DNA from: Arthrobacter sp. B3I9
GTDB taxonomy: Bacteria; Actinomycetota; Actinomycetes; Actinomycetales; Micrococcaceae
Reading direction: 5' to 3'
Assembly (NCBI RefSeq): GCF_030816935.1
Contig: NZ_JAUSYO010000001.1
Coordinates: 2,542,001-2,606,000 of the forward strand
Length of the DNA stretch: 64,000 nt
Part shown: positions 8,798-16,301 of the stretch, piece by piece
Position numbering within the stretch: the stretch's first letter is position 1
Layout of the letters: every line of letters begins with the position of its first letter
The notes under the pieces: generated by a model
The model's input: only the letters and a program-made list of their open reading frames with translations
What the model was told of the DNA's origin: nothing
Database searches by the model: none
Position numbers and translations under genes: made by a program

Positions 8798-8974
8798 ATG
8801 AGCTTTGGTGACAAGATCCACAATGCGGCTGAGAGATTCCACGGCAGGACCAAGCAAGCCGCCGGCGAAGCCACCGGCAACGAGCGCCTGAGGGCTGAAG
8901 GCAAGAGCCGGCAGGTCAAAGCCGACCTGAAGCAGGCCGGCGAAAAAATCAAGGACGCTTTCAAGAGGCACTGA
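8798..8974 (+). CDS. CsbD-family stress protein
   Basis: A 58-aa, Lys/Glu/Ala-rich helical protein: MSFGDKIHNAAERFHGRTKQAAGEATGNERLRAEGKSRQVKADLKQAGEKIKDAF in outline. KxxAGE and the N-E-x-L-x-A-EGK pattern are diagnostic of CsbD proteins, which are induced by general stress in many bacteria and have no known enzymatic role. AAGGAAGGAG gives a very strong ribosome site before the ATG at 8798. The upstream region has a 12-bp perfect palindrome ACAATTAATTGT (8736-8747), which could be promoter or operator sequence. The gene is monocistronic. Confidence 0.88.
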   Translation: MSFGDKIHNAAERFHGRTKQAAGEATGNERLRAEGKSRQVKADLKQAGEKIKDAFKRH

Positions 8975-9048
8975 CGTAACGTAAGGCGCCAGAGCCGGAG
9001 GCGTGATCCGTTTGGACCACGCCTCCACTCCTGCACAAAGGGGTTTCC

Positions 9049-9693
9049 ATGCTTGCGCTTCCGCGGATCACGTTGGAGGTCCCTGTACTCAGCATCGGCT
9101 CGGGGCCCTCGGACTACGAGGAACTGGGCACCCGCGTCGAGGGGTTGCGCCGGCGGCAGGGCCTGCACATGACCCTCCTGCATATCGGGATCCTGGATGA
9201 CCTCTCCCGGGACGTGGAGGACTGGACCAAGGGCATCACCGGCGCGGCCGCAGCGACCAGCACGATCGTTGCGTGGCTGGAGGCCCTGCCGGTGTTGGAG
9301 GCCTTCACGGGACCTGCTGAAAAGCTGATCGTGCTGGGCGGCGGACATGTCCTCGGGCTCGAAGTGCAGGTCCCCGGTCACGTTTACGACTTCCAGGTAC
9401 TGCTGGTGCGCGCGCTCCATGAACTGCTTGACGAGCTGCTGGTGGACAATCCCGACGACTTCATCCTGAGCTCACGCGCGCTCGGCTTCCGATACCCCCG
9501 ATGGATACCGCACGTTGCCGTTGGCCGTCCCAAGAACCGGACCGGTCAGCCGCAGGCCATTCAACCCTTGACCCTCGCGTTCGGCAGCTCACGGATCCGG
9601 AACCGACGGTTCCTTCCGGCTGGCCGATCGCCCGTGGCCGACGCCGGTCAGCAGCCGGGCTTCGACCTATCCAGCCGTTCGCCTCACGACTAG
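9049..9693 (+). CDS. 2H phosphoesterase-like (2'-5' RNA ligase-like) protein
   Basis: A 214-aa soluble protein. Two His motifs spaced as in the 2H phosphoesterase superfamily are visible: HMTLLHIG near residue 40 and PHVAVG near residue 155. The canonical second motif is HxT/S and here it reads HVAV, so catalytic competence is uncertain. The last 45 residues are basic and low in conservation. The ATG at 9049 has AAAGGGG upstream. There are no obvious operon partners. Members of this superfamily hydrolyse or ligate cyclic-phosphate RNA or nucleotide substrates; the substrate here is unknown. Confidence 0.55.
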   Translation: MLALPRITLEVPVLSIGSGPSDYEELGTRVEGLRRRQGLHMTLLHIGILDDLSRDVEDWTKGITGAAAATSTIVAWLEALPVLEAFTGPAEKLIVLGGGHVLGLEVQVPGHVYDFQVLLVRALHELLDELLVDNPDDFILSSRALGFRYPRWIPHVAVGRPKNRTGQPQAIQPLTLAFGSSRIRNRRFLPAGRSPVADAGQQPGFDLSSRSPHD

Positions 9694-9751
9694 AATAAGA
9701 GCAGCCCCGGACCCTGGCTTCGCACTCATGCAGCGATTCCAGGAGCAGCAG

Positions 9752-10072
9752 ATGTCCCGCGATCATCCCGTAGACGCCTATGGACGTGTACCGCCAGCTG
9801 CCCGGCAGAAGCGCTGCCTCTGGGTACCGCAGCCGCTCCCGGAAGGCGCCATTGATTCTGACTGGCAGATTGCACCGGCGATGTTGCTCGAAGCCTCAAT
9901 CAAGGACCAGGCCAGCGACATTATCGAAGCCGTCCTGGCGGACACAGATCCCGGCCTGGCGGACATCCAGCGGCGCCTGCGGCGACATGTCGCCAATCAT
10001 CCGGGCTCTCCAAGCAAAGCTCTGTTGGCGCATTTGCTTGAGACGCGCCGGCGATCCAGCCCCGGGTCGTAA
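9752..10072 (+). CDS. Hypothetical protein, 106 aa
   Basis: A 106-aa basic protein starting at the ATG at 9752 after CAGGAG. The N-terminal third is Pro/Arg-rich (YGRVPPAARQKRCLWVPQPLPEG); the remainder looks helical (AMLLEASIKDQASDIIEAVLAD). It has no membrane segment and no recognised domain. Codon use is normal for the region. I do not recognise the family. It may be a small regulator, but nothing in the neighbourhood tests that. Confidence 0.5.
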   Translation: MSRDHPVDAYGRVPPAARQKRCLWVPQPLPEGAIDSDWQIAPAMLLEASIKDQASDIIEAVLADTDPGLADIQRRLRRHVANHPGSPSKALLAHLLETRRRSSPGS

Positions 10073-10287
10073 AGGGCCACGCCGGTGCGGCGGCCTGGCT
10101 CCGGCCCGGAGGAGGGGGTACTAGGACTGCGAAAAGACGCGGACAGGTTTATCCTTAGCCGTAGCCGCCGGTTGCTCCGGTTCGTTGCGTGCCCGTTTGC
10201 TGCGGGAGGATGTCGGGGATCTAAAGCTCATCATGAACGTAGTACACGCCGTCCGCCCGCCTGCCCCTAGTCAGCATGGAGTGGCTA

Positions 10288-10989
10288 ATGGTTGACCCCG
10301 GTACATCAGAAACGAGTGGCCTGGACAGCGCGGACTTATGCGCCCCGTTTCTTGAGCAGCTGCCGGTCGCCGGGGTGGCCGTAACGATGTTCGGCGGCAC
10401 CTCAGCAGAGACTCTCGTCTCCGCCAGCGACGAACTGGCGGCCCGCCTTGATGAGCTTCAGTTTGACCTCGGTGAAGGTCCCCGATGGGAGGCGCTCCGG
10501 ACACGGCTCCCGGTCCTCATCCCAGACGTGCATTCGCATCCGTATTCGTGGCCGTTTTTCAATAAGGCTCTTCTGGACACGAACGTTGCTGCGATTTTCG
10601 TCTTTCCGCTGACCCTGGGCGCGCTGGACTTGGGAGCAGTGGAGCTGCACCACACGAAACCGGGCAGTCTGAGCTACAAGGACCACGTGATCGCAGCTGC
10701 TCTCGCCGGTCGCACCGCATGGCACCTGCTGCGGTGGATTCTCTCGGCAAAGTCGCCCGACACGGACCCGGCAGAGAACAACGAGCTGATGTCGAGACGG
10801 GAAATACACCAAGCCACCGGGATGGTGCTGGCCCAAGCGGGAACCAACGCCGGGGAAGCCTTGCTGCTGTTGCGCGCCCATGCGTTTGCCAATGGAATAC
10901 CGTTGCGCGAAGCTGCTGAAGAGGTGTTGAGGGGTCACCTGAGTTTTGCTCCGGGAAATGAAGGACGCGGCAACGCTGCACTGCAGTAA
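10288..10989 (+). CDS. GAF-ANTAR domain protein
   Basis: A 233-aa protein. The first 150 residues look like a divergent GAF sensor domain (VAGVAVTMFGG, FDLGEGPRWEALRTRLPVLIPDVHSH). The C-terminal about 60 residues are an ANTAR three-helix RNA-binding module (REIHQATGMVLAQAGTNAGEALLLLRAHAF). ANTAR proteins bind paired hexaloop hairpins in nascent RNA and prevent termination. I chose the ATG at 10288 because GGAG lies six bases upstream. It is followed after 9 bp by a second GAF-ANTAR gene, so the two are probably co-transcribed. The ligand of the GAF domain is unknown. Confidence 0.85.
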   Translation: MVDPGTSETSGLDSADLCAPFLEQLPVAGVAVTMFGGTSAETLVSASDELAARLDELQFDLGEGPRWEALRTRLPVLIPDVHSHPYSWPFFNKALLDTNVAAIFVFPLTLGALDLGAVELHHTKPGSLSYKDHVIAAALAGRTAWHLLRWILSAKSPDTDPAENNELMSRREIHQATGMVLAQAGTNAGEALLLLRAHAFANGIPLREAAEEVLRGHLSFAPGNEGRGNAALQ

Positions 10990-10998
10990 ACTTGCCGC

Positions 10999-11712
10999 AT
11001 GGTGACCAAGAGCCGTGCAGAACGGGTCAGCGCGGCCTTCGTAAAAATTACGGACACGTTAATTGCTGACTACGACGTGCTGGGCCTGCTCCACGTGCTG
11101 GTGGAGGCCGCCGTCGATCTGCTGGACGCTGCCGATGCCGGCCTGCTACTTGCCGATCCGCACGGCGAACTGCAGCTCCTGGCGTCCACGAGCGAACGCA
11201 GCCAGCTCGTCGAGATCCTTCAGCTCCAAGCCGGATCCGGACCCTGCGTTGAATGCTATCGAACCGGTTCTGTGGTTGCCGTAGGGGATATCGCGGCGAT
11301 GACCGGACGGTGGCCCGAATTCCAGACGGCCGCGCTTTCGCAGGGCTTCAGCTCGGTCCATGCCGTTCCGATGCGCGTCTCCGGCAGGACCATCGGTGCC
11401 ATGGGTCTCTTCCGCGACAAGCCCGGCCTCCTCTCCAGCGAGGATGCCGCCATCGGCCAGGCCCTAGTGGACGTTGCGACCATCAGCATCATGCAGGAAC
11501 GGGCCGTCCGTGAAACAGCGATGGTCAACGAACAGTTGCAGCGGGCTTTGAACAGTAGGGTTCTCGTCGAACAGGCCAAAGGCGTGATTGCCTACACCGC
11601 CCGCGTGAGCATGGAAGAGGCGTTCGGGCGGTTGCGGAGTTACGCCCGCTCAAACAACCAGAGCCTTCAGGACACCGCGGCGCTTGTTATCCATCGGGCC
11701 CTGCGTCTCTAA
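10999..11712 (+). CDS. GAF-ANTAR domain protein
   Basis: A 237-aa paralogue of the upstream gene with a better preserved GAF domain (residues about 25-165: DLLDAADAGLLLADPHGELQLLAST, GSGPCVECYRTGSVVAVGDI, AVPMRVSGRTIGAMGLF). The ANTAR module follows (NSRVLVEQAKGVIAYTARVSMEEAFGRLRSYAR). The Cys pair in GPCVECYRTG is common in actinobacterial GAF-ANTAR proteins and might sense redox state. It is tightly linked to the previous gene, so the pair may form heterodimers acting as an antiterminator. RNA targets cannot be identified here. Confidence 0.88.
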   Translation: MVTKSRAERVSAAFVKITDTLIADYDVLGLLHVLVEAAVDLLDAADAGLLLADPHGELQLLASTSERSQLVEILQLQAGSGPCVECYRTGSVVAVGDIAAMTGRWPEFQTAALSQGFSSVHAVPMRVSGRTIGAMGLFRDKPGLLSSEDAAIGQALVDVATISIMQERAVRETAMVNEQLQRALNSRVLVEQAKGVIAYTARVSMEEAFGRLRSYARSNNQSLQDTAALVIHRALRL

Positions 11713-11910
11713 CCGCGGGGCTGCCTGCGCACCTTGGAATCGCTTCCCAAGTGGGCCTTTTCAAGTCCGAGCTGTTTCCCTAAAATTGCACTGTTGCCCC
11801 GGACCCCGGCAGCGCTTCCTTAGTTGGCGCTCGTCCGGAGGAGACCCTGGTGCAAGGCAGATACACAAAAAGCTGGATAAGGCCTACGGGTAGCGTCAGG
11901 GGTGTGGGCC

Positions 11911-12132
11911 ATGTCTATTGACCCGATCCGGGCAGTGGAAGAGGCAGCTGCCCACAATGTGGCCGCGGACTTCGAACACGAGCATTCCGCGCCCGAATTG
12001 CAGGCTGCGGTTGCCAGTGCTGTCACGGGCGGAGCGCCGATCAAGGAGGTGGCAAACGCAGCACGCATGACGTCACTGGAAGTCCTCGATGCCGCAGACT
12101 CCCATACCTACCCCGGCCGCCTGTCCAGGTGA
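11911..12132 (+). CDS. Small hypothetical protein, 73 aa
   Basis: A 73-aa acidic protein beginning MSIDPIRAVEEAAAHNV. A GTG three codons upstream (11902) is an alternative start; neither has a strong ribosome site. The C-terminal half (GGAPIKEVANAARMTSLEVLDAAD) looks like a short helix-turn-helix-like segment. It lies 20 bp before the DUF4193 gene and may be co-transcribed with it. The family is not recognised. Confidence 0.5.
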   Translation: MSIDPIRAVEEAAAHNVAADFEHEHSAPELQAAVASAVTGGAPIKEVANAARMTSLEVLDAADSHTYPGRLSR

Positions 12133-12152
12133 GCCCAGAAGGACACAGCAGA

Positions 12153-12455
12153 ATGGCCACAGACTATGACGAAGTGCGGTCCGATGTTGCCGAATCGCGC
12201 ATGGATTCACTCCGCGCGGTCCAGTCCGCCAACGCGCCGGATGCGGGCAGCGTTCTTCGCGAGCTGGACGAGGCGGACACCACGGACGGCGTGGAACTGC
12301 CCGGCGCGGACCTGTCCGGCGAGGAACTGAGAATTGAAATCGTCCCGCAGCGGGAAGATGAGTTCACCTGTTTTTCCTGCTTCCTCGTCAGGCACAGGTC
12401 CCAGATCGCACGTGAGAAGGACGGCCACGCCTACTGCCGTGACTGTGAGGGCTGA
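12153..12455 (+). CDS. DUF4193-family protein
   Basis: A 100-aa acidic protein with a C-terminal zinc-ribbon-like segment: FTCFSCFLVRHRSQIAREKDG followed by CRDCE. The CxxC...CxxC arrangement and the MATDYD opening are typical of DUF4193, a small actinobacterial family close to RNA polymerase-associated proteins in some genomes. AGAAGGA precedes the ATG at 12153. Function is not established; metal binding is inferred from the four cysteines. Confidence 0.85.
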   Translation: MATDYDEVRSDVAESRMDSLRAVQSANAPDAGSVLRELDEADTTDGVELPGADLSGEELRIEIVPQREDEFTCFSCFLVRHRSQIAREKDGHAYCRDCEG

Positions 12456-12497
12456 CCATCCGGGTTCCGGCAGCCGGACCGCCTACGGACCCACCGG

Positions 12498-12965
12498 ATG
12501 ACGGTGCACAGCGCGGGCATACTGCTGTACCGCAGGCGCGGAGCCGAAGACGTGGAGGTGTGGATCGCACACATGGGCGGTCCTTTCTGGGCCCGGAAGG
12601 ACGCCCATGCCTGGTCCATTCCCAAGGGCGAATACCTCCTGGATGAGGATCCGCTGGTGGCGGCCCTGCGCGAGTTTGCCGAAGAGATGGGCACCGCGGC
12701 ACCTGAGGCCGGCTACATCAACCTGGGCGCCTTCCGGCAACCCTCCGGGAAGGTGGTGACGGTCTTCGCGGCGGAGTCCGACTTTGCACCCGAGCGGATC
12801 GTGAGCAACACGTTCGCGCTGGAATGGCCGAAGGGATCCGGCACTCTGGCCAACTTCCCGGAGATCGACGACGCCAGATGGTTCCCGGAGTCCGTGGCCC
12901 GCGAGAAGCTGGTCAAGGGACAGCTGCCGGTCCTCGACGCGCTCCTCCGCCACGTTCGGAAGTAG
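12498..12965 (+). CDS. NUDIX hydrolase
   Basis: A 155-aa hydrolase of nucleoside-diphosphate-linked compounds. The Nudix box is complete: G-x5-E-x7-REFAEEMG runs from about residue 44 to 66 (PKGEYLLDEDPLVAALREFAEEMG region). The N-terminal SAGILLYRRRG strand and late WFPESVAREKLVKGQ segment are usual for this group (often annotated as NTP pyrophosphohydrolase). There is no strong ribosome site before the ATG at 12498; the upstream DUF4193 gene ends 42 bp earlier. Substrate unknown. Confidence 0.88.
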   Translation: MTVHSAGILLYRRRGAEDVEVWIAHMGGPFWARKDAHAWSIPKGEYLLDEDPLVAALREFAEEMGTAAPEAGYINLGAFRQPSGKVVTVFAAESDFAPERIVSNTFALEWPKGSGTLANFPEIDDARWFPESVAREKLVKGQLPVLDALLRHVRK

Positions 12966-13072
12966 TTCCCTTAATCCAACCGGAGTATCGTGGACTGAAA
13001 TGGGGAGAGCCTCGGCCGGTCGGGCAGCAGGATGTTGTCCCGTGCTCGATCGCCGGCCGCCGAGGAGCGCAC

Positions 13073-16000
13073 ATGACTTCCCCCACCGTCCCCATCCCGC
13101 AGCCTCCCCCGAAGCCGGTGGTGGGCAACCTGGCGGATATCGATTCCAGCAAGGGCATTCTGGGAATAGTCGAGCTGGCCGAGCGGTACGGCCCCATTGT
13201 CCGCATCCAAATTTTCAACCGTAGCGTTGTCGCCATCTCCTCACAGCAGTTCGTCAACGAGGTATGCGATGAAGCGCGCTTCGGAAAAGTGCTGGGCAGG
13301 GCCCTCCGGGAGGTGCGGGACTTCATCGGTGACGGCCTGTTCACGGCGGAGACACAAGAACCCAACTGGCAGAAGGCGCACCGGATACTGATGCCGGCGT
13401 TCGGGCCCGCGGCGCTGCGGCGGATGTTTAGCGGTATGGATGACATCGCGGAGCAGCTGCTCCTCAAGTGGGAGAGGCTTGGCCCTAACGTCCGGATGGA
13501 TGTTCCGGACAACACCACCCGTCTGACGCTGGACACCATCGCGCTGTGCTCTTTCAGCTACCGTTTCAACAGCCTCTACCGCGAGGACGTGCATCCTTTC
13601 GTGGGAGCCATGGTCCGAGCCCTGGTTGAATCCGGCGACCGGTCGCGCAGGCTCCCGGTACAGAACAAGATCATGCTGCGCAAATTGCACCAGCTCGAAG
13701 AAGACAATGCCCTGATGTTCGAGGTCGTCGACCAGATCATCCGCGACCGCCGGCGCAACCCCAGCCCGCCGGGCAGCGAAGACATCCTGGACACCATGCT
13801 CAACGCGGCGGACCCGCTGACTGGTGAGCGGCTGTCCGAGAAGAATGTCCGCTACCAGATGGTCACTTTTTTGGTCGCCGGGCACGAGACCACCAGCGGC
13901 CTGCTGTCCTTTGCCCTCTACGAGCTGCTGCGGCATCCGGCTGTCCTGGCCAGGGCGCGGGAGCATGTGGACGAAGTACTGGGCACCGAGAGCGCCCGGT
14001 TCGAGCATCTGCCCCGGCTGGGGTACCTGGACCAGGTGCTCAAGGAAACGCTCCGGCTCTGGCCCACCGCGCCGGCCTTCAGCGTCGCGCCGTTCGAGGA
14101 CACCACGCTGGCCGGCAAGTATGAGGTCCCCGCAGGTCAGCCCATCCTGGTCCTGCTCCCCCAACTACACCGGGACAAGGCGGCGTGGGGCGACGACGCC
14201 GACGTTTTCGATCCCGACCGGTTCTCCCCCGAACGGGCCGCCGCAATCGCGGCCAATGCGTGGAAGCCCTTCGGCAACGGGCAACGCTCCTGCATCGGCC
14301 GGGGATTTGCCCTGCAGGAGGCCCAGCTGTTCCTGGCCAAGCTCCTGCAGCGTTTTGAGATCACGGCCGCGGATCCCGACTATGAACTGAAGATCCACCA
14401 CACGCTGACCATGAAGCCCGAAGGGCTGTTTCTCTACGTACGACGGCGGCCCGTCCGGATCGGAGCACCAAGGGAACCCGCCGTCGAACATGCGCCGCGC
14501 GTCGAAGCGCCAGCCGCCGAGGCGGCGAACGGTATTCCGATACGCGTGCTCTACGGTTCGAATGCGGGAACCTCCCAGGACTTTGCCCAGCGCATCGCCA
14601 ACGACGCCGGCCGTCGGGGCTACAGCCCCACCATCAGTCCGCTGGACGATTCAGCCGGCGGACTGCCGACGGTGGGGCTCGTCGCCATCGTGGCCTCCTC
14701 ATATGAGGGACAGCCGCCGGATAACGCCCGGAAGTTTCTGGCCTGGACGGAGGCACTGCCGCCCGGAGGCCTCGCGGGGGTGCGGTACACGGTATTCGGC
14801 AACGGCAACAAGGACTGGGCGCGGACCTACCAGGAGGTACCCAAGGCGATTGACGCCCGGCTGGCGGCTGCCGGTGCGGAGCGGATCTACGCCCGGGGCG
14901 AGGCCAATGCCCGCGGGGATTTCTTCGGTGACTTTGACGAGTGGTACGCCGGATTCTGGCCGGCTGTAGATGCCGCCCTCGGGCAGGATACAAGCCCGCC
15001 GGCCGCGCAACCCGGGCTTCAGGTCCAGTTCGTCGGCAACGTGCGGGACCCGCTGCTGCGCCAGAACGGGCTGGACCTGGGAACCGTGGTGGCGAACCGC
15101 GAACTCGTCAATATGGCCAAGCCCCGGGCCCGGTCCAAGCGGCACGTCGAGATCGCCCTGCCCGACGGGATGAAGTACCGCGCCGGCGATTACCTGGCCG
15201 TACTGCCGCTGAGCCCCAGCGAAGTGGTGCAGCGGTCCCTGAGCCGCTTCAAGCTGGATTACGACTCGCATGTCCTGTTGAGCATGGAGCAAGGAGACAC
15301 TTTCCTGCCCACCGGCATGCCCGTGGCCGTGGGCGAACTGCTGAGCAGCTACGTGGAACTGACGGTCCCGGCCACCCGGAGCCAGCTCGGGTACCTGGCC
15401 GACGTCGCCGAGGATCCTGCCCACCGCCGGGAGCTTGAGTCCCTCGCGGAGGACCGCGAGCGCCATGCGGCGGAGGTCCTCGACAAGCGGCTCTCCCTGC
15501 TGGAACTGCTGGAAACGTACTCCTCCTGCCAGCTGTCGTTCAGCTCTTTCCTGCAGCTGCTAACCCAGCTGTCTCCGCGGCGGTATTCCATCTCCTCGTC
15601 CCCGCTTTGGAGCCCGGACCACGTGACGCTGACGTTTTCCGTCATCCAGGCCCCCGCCTGGTCAGGCCGCGGGGTTTTTGAAGGCGCGGCTTCCACCTAT
15701 CTGGCCCAGGCGAGGCCGGGGTCGCGGGTGGCGGTTACGGTCCGGCCCTCCAACGCGGCCTTCCATCCGCCGCAGTCCCTTGAGGTTCCGCTCATCATGG
15801 TCTGCGCGGGGACCGGGCTGGCGCCCTTCCGGGGTTTCGTGCAGGACCGGGCGTTGCGGGCCGAGGCTGAGGGGACCAGACCGGCACCCTCCATGCTGTT
15901 CTTCGGCTGCCGGGCACCGGATACCGACTTCCTCTACCAGGCGGAGCTGGCGTCCTGGGCGGATGCGGCCAACCTCGACCTCCGGCCCGTTTTTTCGACG

Positions 16001-16249
16001 ATGCCCGAGGACGGCCGGAAGTACGTCCAGGACCGGCTCTGGGCAGACCGGGCTGACGTCGTCGAGCTCGTCAAACAGGGCGCAACTGTCTACGTCTGCG
16101 GCGACGGCAAGCACATGGCCCCGCAGGTGCGGGACACGTGCGAGCGGATCTACCGGGAGGCGACCGGCGTGTCCGAGGCCGACGCCGACAGGTGGATGGA
16201 TGAGGTGGAGCGCACCCACGGCAGGTATGTGGCCGACATCTTCACGTGA
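13073..16249 (+). CDS. Self-sufficient cytochrome P450-CPR fusion (CYP102-like)
   Basis: A 1058-aa fused monooxygenase close in length and order to P450-BM3. Residues 1-about 460 are the haem domain: I-helix AGHETTSG, K-helix ETLR and haem-binding FGNGQRSCIG with Cys407 as thiolate ligand. Residues about 483-640 are an FMN flavodoxin (IRVLYGSNAGTSQDFAQ). The rest is the FAD/NADPH reductase (RRYSISSSP, then CAGTGLAPFRGF and VYVCGDGKHM). NADPH electrons pass FAD to FMN to haem in one chain; relatives hydroxylate or epoxidise fatty acids. The ATG at 13073 follows GAGGAG. The upstream reading frame stays open but overlaps the NUDIX gene and is not coding. Monocistronic. Confidence 0.95.
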   Translation: MTSPTVPIPQPPPKPVVGNLADIDSSKGILGIVELAERYGPIVRIQIFNRSVVAISSQQFVNEVCDEARFGKVLGRALREVRDFIGDGLFTAETQEPNWQKAHRILMPAFGPAALRRMFSGMDDIAEQLLLKWERLGPNVRMDVPDNTTRLTLDTIALCSFSYRFNSLYREDVHPFVGAMVRALVESGDRSRRLPVQNKIMLRKLHQLEEDNALMFEVVDQIIRDRRRNPSPPGSEDILDTMLNAADPLTGERLSEKNVRYQMVTFLVAGHETTSGLLSFALYELLRHPAVLARAREHVDEVLGTESARFEHLPRLGYLDQVLKETLRLWPTAPAFSVAPFEDTTLAGKYEVPAGQPILVLLPQLHRDKAAWGDDADVFDPDRFSPERAAAIAANAWKPFGNGQRSCIGRGFALQEAQLFLAKLLQRFEITAADPDYELKIHHTLTMKPEGLFLYVRRRPVRIGAPREPAVEHAPRVEAPAAEAANGIPIRVLYGSNAGTSQDFAQRIANDAGRRGYSPTISPLDDSAGGLPTVGLVAIVASSYEGQPPDNARKFLAWTEALPPGGLAGVRYTVFGNGNKDWARTYQEVPKAIDARLAAAGAERIYARGEANARGDFFGDFDEWYAGFWPAVDAALGQDTSPPAAQPGLQVQFVGNVRDPLLRQNGLDLGTVVANRELVNMAKPRARSKRHVEIALPDGMKYRAGDYLAVLPLSPSEVVQRSLSRFKLDYDSHVLLSMEQGDTFLPTGMPVAVGELLSSYVELTVPATRSQLGYLADVAEDPAHRRELESLAEDRERHAAEVLDKRLSLLELLETYSSCQLSFSSFLQLLTQLSPRRYSISSSPLWSPDHVTLTFSVIQAPAWSGRGVFEGAASTYLAQARPGSRVAVTVRPSNAAFHPPQSLEVPLIMVCAGTGLAPFRGFVQDRALRAEAEGTRPAPSMLFFGCRAPDTDFLYQAELASWADAANLDLRPVFSTMPEDGRKYVQDRLWADRADVVELVKQGATVYVCGDGKHMAPQVRDTCERIYREATGVSEADADRWMDEVERTHGRYVADIFT

Positions 16250-16301
16250 GTGCGCCCGCCAGGCCCGGGCAGGCGCCCCGGTCAGGCCCGGGCGGGCCCG
16301 G

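Noticed and set aside
16250..16301. GC-rich repeats of GGCCCGGGC between the P450 and GH13 genes as a terminator
   Set aside because: Several mutually exclusive short stems and no U tract; too weak to call.
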